A stretch of 5,568 nt of DNA. Source: an uncultured Flavobacteriales bacterium (GTDB lineage: Bacteria; Bacteroidota; Bacteroidia; Flavobacteriales_D; Sanyastnellaceae). The translations under genes and the position numbers were made by a program. The notes beneath the pieces were generated by a model. It was given only the letters and a program-made list of their open reading frames with translations. It searched no databases and had not been told where the DNA came from. Within the stretch, counting starts at the first letter, position 1. Each line of letters starts with the position of its first letter. Below are positions 1 through 5,568 of the stretch, piece after piece. Location: contig CAJXOV010000182.1 of NCBI GenBank assembly GCA_913057815.1, positions 1 through 5,568 of the forward strand. Reading direction: 5' to 3'.

Positions 1-16
1 TGTGTATAAGAGACAG
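1..16. other. Residual Nextera/Tn5 mosaic-end adapter (not genomic)
   Basis: The first 16 bases, tgtgtataagagacag, equal the last 16 bases of the 19-base Tn5 mosaic end used in tagmentation libraries. They are the exact reverse complement of 5522-5537 at the other end. An in-frame TAA at 7-9 lies in this adapter and falsely closes the reading frame of the first gene. Genomic sequence starts at about 17. Confidence 0.97.
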
Positions 17-1536
17 GAACTGGACTTGATGTTTATAGCACAAAACTATTTAATCCTTCAGAATTTGATACTCCTGAAAGAATGAAAGCTCCTATAAATA
101 CGGAGTTTGATGATTACGCATTTCTTCTAAGAGATGATGGTGAATCTGGCTATTTTAGCTCGAATAGAGAAAATATGAATGATGATGTTTATAGCTTTGA
201 ATATGCATATCCCGAATTCGTAGGGTGTCAAGAAAACTATAAGCCTTTCATGTGTTATTTAATTGAGGAGACCAACCTTACTTATATAGATAGTTTGCCT
301 TTGGCGTATATCTGGGATTATGGAGATGGAACTACAGCCAATGGGTTTAAAAACGAGCATTGCTACGCAGATACAGGGTTTTATGAAATAAAGCTCAACA
401 TTATAGATACGTTAACAGGAGTAACGTATGCCACTATTAGTGACATGGAGCTTCTAATTGAAAAGCCTAACCAACCATATATAACATCTCCGGATACACT
501 AATCATGAATGATGAAGCATTGTTTTCATCTATAGAATCCACTTTTGATGGATTTGAGATTGAAGAGTGGTTCTGGGGAATGGGTGGAGAAAAGAATTTA
601 AGAGGAGCAGATGTAAATTATGCTTTTGATAGACCTGGAAACTACCAAATAAAACTATTGGCATTAAGTATTCCTGACGAAAGTGGCTTCCAACAAAAAT
701 CTTGTGTCTATAAGAATATTCTAATAGTAGAAAATGAGCTTGAACTTGAAATCCTTAGGGAAATGAAAGTTGAAGAAGAAATCATAGAGGAGGAGATCGT
801 GTTAAATTATGATTATTTAGAAGACGAAATAGTAGAAGCAGATCATATTGAAGAATCTATAATTGAGGAAGCAGTAGAATCTACTTATTATGTAGAAGTA
901 GCTGAAGCCGAAGAACCGATGGCATTAGATGATCCGTTTTTCGAAAAGATCAAACATGAGATTACCGAAAGATATCATTTAGAAGATAGTACATATGTAT
1001 ACTCTGTAGGCCAGGCTAAAGAAGTATTTGCTTTATGGGATATTTATAAAGAAGTATTAGATAGTGGCTACGTGAGTGCCATAGTAAAACAAGATAGAAT
1101 AGCTGCATTTAAAGATGAAACTGAGAAGGTAGGATTCAGTGAACCTGAGAACGAAAGAGAAGAATGGAATAGAACGATTACAGATTTCGCCAATATTCAA
1201 TTCGATAATAATAGTTCTAAGATAAAGACAGAGTCACTGGGGAGTTTAGACTATATCGCAGCTATGATGAGTATAGAAGAAGAATTTGATTTGAAAATAG
1301 ATGCATATACCGATGATAAGGGTAATGACAACTATAATAAAACACTAAGTGAACGAAGGGCCACTGCCGTAAAGAAGTATTTACTGCGAAAAGGGATAGA
1401 TCCTAAACGACTGATTTCATTGGGTCATGGAGAGGCTAACCCAATTTCTTCTAATGAAACGGAACTTGGAAGGGCTATAAACCGTAGAGTAGAGTTCGAG
1501 ATTCATATGGATCTCATTAAATTCAAATTAGAATGA
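17..1536 (+). CDS. OmpA-family envelope protein with PD40, PKD and OmpA domains (5'-truncated)
   Basis: This is the C-terminal part of a large periplasmic or outer-membrane-associated protein that probably binds peptidoglycan. The frame is open upstream of the ATG at 82 back to the adapter junction. The 21 extra residues (TGLDVYSTKLF... to PER) continue a PD40 (WD40-like) repeat, so 82 is an internal Met and the true start is lost. Numbering from that Met: PD40 repeat end at 1-46, with PINTEFDDYAF and GYFSSNR; PKD domain at about 58-128, with WDYGDGT and CYADTGFYEIKL; a second, degenerate PKD-like domain at about 133-217 (WFWGMGG, FDRPGNYQIKL); a Glu-rich linker at about 218-283; a SPOR-like stretch at about 304-340; an OmpA_C domain at about 366-476. 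The OmpA domain keeps the diaminopimelate-binding pair, Asp411 of YTD and Arg426 of LSERRA, and ends in GRAINRRVEFEI. The usual GHTD is AYTD here, a common kind of variant in this phylum. It overlaps the next gene by 4 bp. The domain calls are by eye; OmpA_C and the first PKD are the safest. Confidence 0.9.
733..930 (+). other. Glu-rich acidic linker inside the OmpA-family protein
   Basis: About 66 residues between the second PKD-like domain and the SPOR-like region are dominated by Glu with Ile, Val and Leu (EEEIIEEEIV, EESIIEEAVES) and carry very few basic residues. Similar low-complexity acidic spacers separate the envelope-facing and peptidoglycan-binding parts of many Bacteroidota OmpA proteins. 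The Ile/Val spacing could allow helix or coiled-coil formation, so it may be a rigid spacer and not a disordered one. It is not a DNA-level tandem repeat: the codons vary between units. Confidence 0.7.
1533..1536 (+). promoter_or_regulatory. ATGA stop/start overlap (translational coupling)
   Basis: The TGA stop of the OmpA-family gene (1534-1536) overlaps the ATG of the next gene (1533-1535) in the string ATGA. No purine-rich Shine-Dalgarno stands upstream, where the sequence is AT-rich. Re-initiation by ribosomes finishing the first gene is therefore the likely way the second is translated, which supports this start and a shared transcript. Confidence 0.8.
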
Positions 1537-2510
1537 TAAGAACATCGCTCTTTATAGGTTTTTGTATTACAAGTTTTTTGTGGTCTAATTGTGTGTTAGC
1601 CCAGGAAGTACCGGCTTCGGATGAAAATATTCCTTACTTAGTAACTTTCGGAAAGCATGCAGATAAAGCCTGGGGAGATGATGATTTCGCTCAAACTTTC
1701 TTTTTTAAGGTTCCTAAAGATTTTAACAAGCCTCTTTATTTTAGAGTTTATGACCCAGAATGTAGTGGAGACATAGATGAACAAAATGATGATTATAATA
1801 CAGCCACTAGGTTTTCTGTTTATGGAGGTACTGGATGTATCTCTAACAAAGATTCCAGAGCATTAGATCCAGTAGGAGAGTGGAAAAGTGGAAACCTTTT
1901 AGATGCTAAAGTATTCACTAGTAAAACTAATTATGACAAGGCATGGTACACTTTTGGTCCATTTAATCCTTCTGAGGGTGAATTATCAGAAGAACATGGC
2001 GGATACATTTTTAAAATGATCTGTGAAGGAGTAAAAGGAGATGATGGAAATCTTTACAGATATTTCATGTCTGTAGATGGAGACAGAAATATCCCAGTCG
2101 AGGATGGAAATGCATTTTGTTATGAATACACATTCCGACTGCACTCCGACCCCTCACAAGTAAGTCATATTTATCCTTATTTAGATGGAGAAGTAGTATC
2201 ACTACATCAGTCTAACTTCGATTGGGATGATGACGGATATATCACACTAACGAGCAGAGTATCAGAATCTATTCCGTTGGAAATATCAGGAGATAACGAA
2301 CTTTCAAAAAGCAAGTATGTCGTAAAAGATAAAGAGAGAGGGAATAGTGTAGATATTGCATTCAAAAAGAACAATAAGGTAAAAGTAAATAATAATAATG
2401 TGGTGTTTTCAGTAACCAATCAGTATGGTGAACTCATCCCATTTTATGTAGTTCCTATTGGTGGTGTACCTAGGTATAGAGCTAGAGGAAGATACACGCC
2501 TACTAGGTAA
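1533..2510 (+). CDS. Secreted protein of unknown family
   Basis: This 325-residue protein is complete and I do not recognise its family. Residues 1-23 form a signal peptide: Arg3, a hydrophobic core (LFIGFCITSFLW) and a VLA|Q cleavage site after Ala23. No lipobox is present, since Cys20 follows Ser-Asn. The mature protein has no further membrane segment, so it should be periplasmic, surface-bound or released. It is rich in aromatic, Asp and Gly residues in short alternating stretches (FFFKVP, PLYFRVYDPE, TRFSVYGG), which suggests an all-beta fold. Four mature cysteines (77, 102, 164, 196) could form two disulfides. Residues 230-235 read DWDDDG, a DxDxDG pattern resembling a calcium-binding loop, though the usual acidic residue at loop position 12 is Ser241. 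The C-terminus is basic (RYRARGRYTPTR) and does not look like a type IX secretion sorting domain. The start is fixed by the signal peptide and the ATGA overlap. Its position between an OmpA protein and a sensor suggests an envelope role; that is inference only. Confidence 0.85.
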   Translation: MIRTSLFIGFCITSFLWSNCVLAQEVPASDENIPYLVTFGKHADKAWGDDDFAQTFFFKVPKDFNKPLYFRVYDPECSGDIDEQNDDYNTATRFSVYGGTGCISNKDSRALDPVGEWKSGNLLDAKVFTSKTNYDKAWYTFGPFNPSEGELSEEHGGYIFKMICEGVKGDDGNLYRYFMSVDGDRNIPVEDGNAFCYEYTFRLHSDPSQVSHIYPYLDGEVVSLHQSNFDWDDDGYITLTSRVSESIPLEISGDNELSKSKYVVKDKERGNSVDIAFKKNNKVKVNNNNVVFSVTNQYGELIPFYVVPIGGVPRYRARGRYTPTR

Positions 2511-2521
2511 TTCGCTAACAA
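2511..2521 (+). other. 11-bp intergenic gap without clear ribosome binding site
   Basis: Only ttcgctaacaa separates the TAA at 2508-2510 from the next ATG at 2522. The closest purine runs are AGG at 2505-2507 and AGAGGAAG at 2484-2491, both farther from the ATG than usual spacing. An A/T-rich leader without Shine-Dalgarno is normal in Bacteroidota. There is no room for a promoter or terminator, so genes 2 and 3 are very likely co-transcribed. Confidence 0.7.
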
Positions 2522-5521
2522 ATGAAACTATTAAAACTACTATTAGTAGCTGCACTTTTATGCAGCTATTCCGCGTTGCAATGCCAAACAAACACCTTTA
2601 AAACCTTCAATTCTGAAGATGGTGTAACCCCATTCGTATACAATATTATTCAAGATGATAACGGATTCTTATTAATAGGAACTGGAGATGGACTTCTAAA
2701 ATATGATGGTCTTGATTTTCATTTAATTGATGAGAATAATGGATTGGGTGGTTCCATAGTTTCTTGTTCTTACAAAGATGTAAACGGAACTATTTGGTTA
2801 GGCCATAGTAAATCTGGAAAAATCTCTATTCTAAAAGATAATACAATTGACGTTTTAGATATTTCTGAATTTACTAAAAACAAAGTGAATGCCATTACTC
2901 AAGACGCATCAGGTAATATTTGGATAGCCAGTCAAAATGAAGGTTTGATCTGTTACTCTAAAGATGGCCAAATAAAAAATTTCAAGGAAGAGCTAGACGG
3001 TTATATGCTCCTTTCGATTCAAAACTTAGGAGGAAACCATATAGCTTTAGGAACTAACGAAGGTGTTTTCGTAGTAAGCAATACGGATTCTTCACCTTCT
3101 TTTCAGTTTTTAGATGAAGGTCCTTATACAAAGGTTTATAATTTTGAAAAAGTAAATTCAAAATTTTTAGTAGCTACTGAAGATGATGGGCTTTACTCCA
3201 TGGTTTTTCATCAGGGAAAATTTCAAATCGAACAAATCATAGATGACTATGGTTTAGCCAAAACTAAAATCAACGATTTACATTTTGCTAAAGACAAATT
3301 GTATTTAACCTCTTCCGATAAGATTTTAGAAATCGATATAGAGTCAGAAGGATCTGTCATAATTAACTCTGTTTCCAACTTAAATGAGGGAAACGTAATA
3401 GGGTCTACTAATCTGAGAAGTGTATTCGTAGATAGAGAAAATGACCTATGGGTGGCCTCTTTTGGAGATGGTCTTTTTAAAAGAAATGCCAGCTATTTTA
3501 TCACGTATGATCTTCCAGAGACTAAAGAAGTCTATGGAGTATCCGTATATGATGATCTTATGATGAGTTGTACTAAAGGAGAGCTGGTCTCTTTTCCTAT
3601 CGAAGAAGGTATGAAGGGCGCTCGAATAATGAATCATGAGCAAGGCATTCCTAATGATTCAATTCTCTGTGTTTCAAAAGATTTTGAAGGAAACAGCTGG
3701 TTAGGTACTAAAAGTCATGGGTTGTATCTAAAACCGAAAGAAAAGGATACGTTTGAATCCTTCTTTTTAGCAAATGATATTAATGCCAAGAAAATCAACT
3801 GTATTGAATCTACTGATCTGAAGGTTTATGTAGGTACAAGTGATGGATTATTCATTATAGACAAAGAAACTAGAACCTTTGAGAGATTAGGGTCTCAAGA
3901 TTTTAATCATAACGTAATCAATAACCTTTTTAAAGATAAGTCAGGAAGAATTTGGCTTTCGTTATTGGGTAAGGAATTAGTTTATTTCGAAAACGATGAG
4001 TTGAAATTCAAAAAAATAAGTGATGGCAATGGAGTTCAAATCGAAACAGTAGGTATTACTGAAGATTTGGAGGGAAATCTTTGGATAGCTACAGGAACAC
4101 AAGGTGTAGTTAAGATAGGTGAAGAAAACATTCAGTTTACCAAAAATTTAGGTTTGCTTTCAAGCTCTACGTACGGAATCATATGTGATAAGAATGGAAA
4201 AATTTGGGTAACTCATAGAGATGGTCTTTCTAAGATAGACCCTAATAATGATATAGTTACTATCTACAATTCAGAAAAAGGGATTACTCAGGATTTCTCA
4301 AACGCCATTGCTGAAGATTCTGACCAAAATTTATGGTTCGGTTCTAATGATGGAATAGTGAAGTATTATCCTGATTTAGATATGGAAAATCAGGTAGAAC
4401 CTTCAGTGGTTTTCACCAAAATAATGGTGTCAGATAGTCTCAGTTCGGAAGCTTCAGTGGCTAGTATGGATTATGGCCAGCATAAGATTGAAATAGATTT
4501 TACCGGTGTGAGTTTAAGAAACACTGAAAATGTTCATTATAAATATTATTTAGAAGGATATGATGAAGGATGGGGAGAGTATACAAATCAGACCAAAGTG
4601 TCTTTTAAACCTTCTCCAGGGGAGTATACGTTTAAAGTAAAAGCATTTAATGCAGATGGGGTTGGAGGAGAAACAGTTTCAGAATTAAAATTCTCTATAG
4701 ATAACCCTTTTTGGCTAAAGCCATGGTTCATAGTTACTATGTTAATCTTTACATTAGGTACAGTACGATTCTTTATTTATTGGAGAGAAAAACAACTGAA
4801 AGAAAGACAAGAATACTTAGAGAGAGAATTAGAAGCTAGAACAGAAGAGGTGGTGAATAAAAACACTTTATTGGAAGAGAAGAATAAGGATATTACCGAT
4901 AGTATAAATTATGCCAAGCATATTCAGTCTGCTTTAATTCCTTCAGATGAAGAGTTAAAACACAGTTTACCAGAATCGTTTGTGTTCTTTAGACCAAGGG
5001 ATATTGTAAGTGGTGATTTTTATTGGGTAAAAGAGTTTGGAGATACTGTTATAGTAGTAGGTGCAGATTGTACTGGACATGGAGTTCCAGGAGCATTTAT
5101 TTCACTAATAGGAATGTCTGTTTTAAAAGAAATCAGCAATCGAGAAGATATCAATGATCCCGCTAAAGCCTTAAATCATTTAGAAATAGAGATAGAAAAC
5201 ACTCTAAATAAAAATAAGGAGTATGGTGTTAAAGATGGAATGGATCTAGGAATTATAGAATTTAATAAGAAGACTAGAAACATGCGATATGCAGGGGCTA
5301 GAAGACCTCTCTTAATTTTCCGCGGAAACGAGCATTTTATTTTAAATGGAGATAGACAAAGTATAGGAGGTTCTTATGAAGATGAACCATTAAAACAATT
5401 TAGCATTCAAGAGTTTCAGTTAGAAAAGAATGATAGAATGTATTTATGGAGTGATGGTTATCCTGATCAGTTCGGAGGACCTAGAGCTAAAAAACTTAAA
5501 CAAAAAGGATTACTAGATATT
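2522..5521 (+). CDS. Propeller-sensor SpoIIE/PP2C-family Ser/Thr phosphatase (3'-truncated)
   Basis: A single-pass inner-membrane sensor predicted to couple a periplasmic signal to cytoplasmic phosphoserine/threonine dephosphorylation. Order of parts: signal peptide at about 1-21; roughly 14 Reg_prop-like blades at about 40-616, best seen as GNIWIAS, NDLWVASFGDGLF, GNLWIAT and QNLWFGSNDGI; a Y_Y_Y domain at about 654-728 (YKYYLEGYDEGW, PGEYTFKVKAFNADG); a transmembrane helix at about 735-754; a charged coiled coil at about 755-795; the NYAKHIQSALIP signature at 796-807; then the phosphatase domain. Likely metal-binding acids are Asp832 (VSGDFYW), Asp849 (ADCTGHG), Asp908 (GMDLG) and Asp978 (SDGYPDQFGG). 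The sensory half matches hybrid two-component sensors, whose 14 blades form two seven-bladed propellers, but no histidine kinase motifs follow. Genomic coding ends at 5521 (Ile1000). The next codons, LSLIHI and TGA at 5540-5542, are adapter. About 40-60 C-terminal residues, including the last conserved Asp region, are missing. The function call is strong; ligand and target are unknown. Confidence 0.93.
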
Positions 5522-5568
5522 CTGTCTCTTATACACATCTGACGCTGCCGACGAATAGAGAGGTGTAG
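5522..5568. other. Nextera mosaic end, Read 1 adapter, i5 index and P5 arm (not genomic)
   Basis: Bases 5522-5540, ctgtctcttatacacatct, are the complete 19-base mosaic end in reverse complement. Bases 5541-5554, gacgctgccgacga, are the reverse complement of the Read 1 adapter tail. Bases 5555-5562, atagagag, sit exactly in the i5 index slot and are the reverse complement of CTCTCTAT, which I recall as index S502/N502. Bases 5563-5568, gtgtag, begin the P5 arm. This is read-through past the end of a sequenced fragment that was kept in the assembly. Confidence 0.98.

Noticed and set aside
2380..2405. Short AAT-rich run as a microsatellite or regulatory repeat
   Set aside because: It encodes an Asn run (VNNNNVV) in the secreted protein and is only four units long, which is unremarkable in an AT-rich genome.
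2207..2419. Reverse-strand open frame of 70 codons inside the secreted-protein gene
   Set aside because: It lies wholly antisense to a gene with a clear signal peptide, and its Leu/Ser/Phe-rich composition is the expected shadow of an Asp/Lys/Glu-rich coding strand.
2522..2587. Lipoprotein lipobox at the start of the sensor phosphatase (Cys14 or Cys21)
   Set aside because: Cys14 is preceded by Leu-Leu and Cys21 by Leu-Gln; neither has the small residue needed at -1. An ordinary signal peptide fits better, and a downstream transmembrane helix already anchors the protein.
2409..2591. Reverse-strand open frame across the junction of genes 2 and 3
   Set aside because: It is antisense to the end of gene 2 and the signal peptide of gene 3, has no recognisable motif, and has no space for its own promoter.
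3446..3643. Reverse-strand open frame of 65 codons in the propeller region
   Set aside because: It is antisense to well-formed Reg_prop blades and shows no motif of its own.
4784..4980. Histidine kinase dimerisation domain after the transmembrane helix
   Set aside because: The helical region contains His800 in NYAKHIQSALIP, but that is the SpoIIE-type phosphatase lead-in. No H-box (H-E-x-R/K), N-box or G-box follows.
1..5540. Inverted terminal repeats (1-16 against 5522-5537) suggesting a Tn5-like composite transposon
   Set aside because: The repeats are the engineered Tn5 mosaic end of library adapters. The right copy is followed directly by Read 1 adapter, index and P5 sequence, and no transposase or cargo genes lie between them.

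Overview
The window is a three-gene, plus-strand piece of a Bacteroidota genome, most like the Cytophagales/Flavobacteriia-type marine or freshwater gliders. The lineage is inferred from low GC (roughly mid-30s % by eye), weak or absent Shine-Dalgarno sequences, and typical Bacteroidota protein families: PD40/PKD/OmpA proteins, two-component-regulator propellers with a Y_Y_Y domain, and a SpoIIE-type phosphatase with a 'NYAKHIQSALIP' lead-in. No rRNA or tRNA marker is present to refine this.

Both ends are library-preparation sequence, not genome. Bases 1-16 are the 3' part of the Tn5/Nextera mosaic end. Bases 5522-5568 are the complementary mosaic end, the Read 1 adapter, an 8-base i5 index and the first bases of the P5 arm. 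The genomic insert is therefore about 17-5521. The first and last genes are both cut by the fragment ends, and the apparent stop of the last gene lies in adapter.

Layout: (1) 17-1536, the 3' part of an OmpA-family envelope protein: PD40 propeller remnant, two PKD-like domains, a strongly acidic linker, a SPOR-like stretch and an intact OmpA peptidoglycan-binding domain. (2) 1533-2510, a secreted protein of unrecognised family with a clear signal peptide, joined to gene 1 by an ATGA stop/start overlap. (3) 2522-5521, the 5' part of a large membrane sensor-phosphatase: signal peptide, about 14 Reg_prop blades, Y_Y_Y domain, one transmembrane helix, coiled coil and a cytoplasmic PP2C/SpoIIE phosphatase missing roughly its last 40-60 residues. 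The only intergenic DNA is the 11 bp between genes 2 and 3.

The tight packing implies one transcript. A reasonable but untested model is a cell-envelope module. The OmpA protein is anchored to peptidoglycan, the secreted protein acts in the periplasm or outside the cell, and the propeller protein reads a periplasmic signal and controls a cytoplasmic Ser/Thr phosphatase. Any target of that phosphatase (for example a STAS anti-anti-sigma protein or a Ser/Thr kinase) would lie outside the window. Each domain family is known; the parts least explained are the second gene and the linkage of the three.
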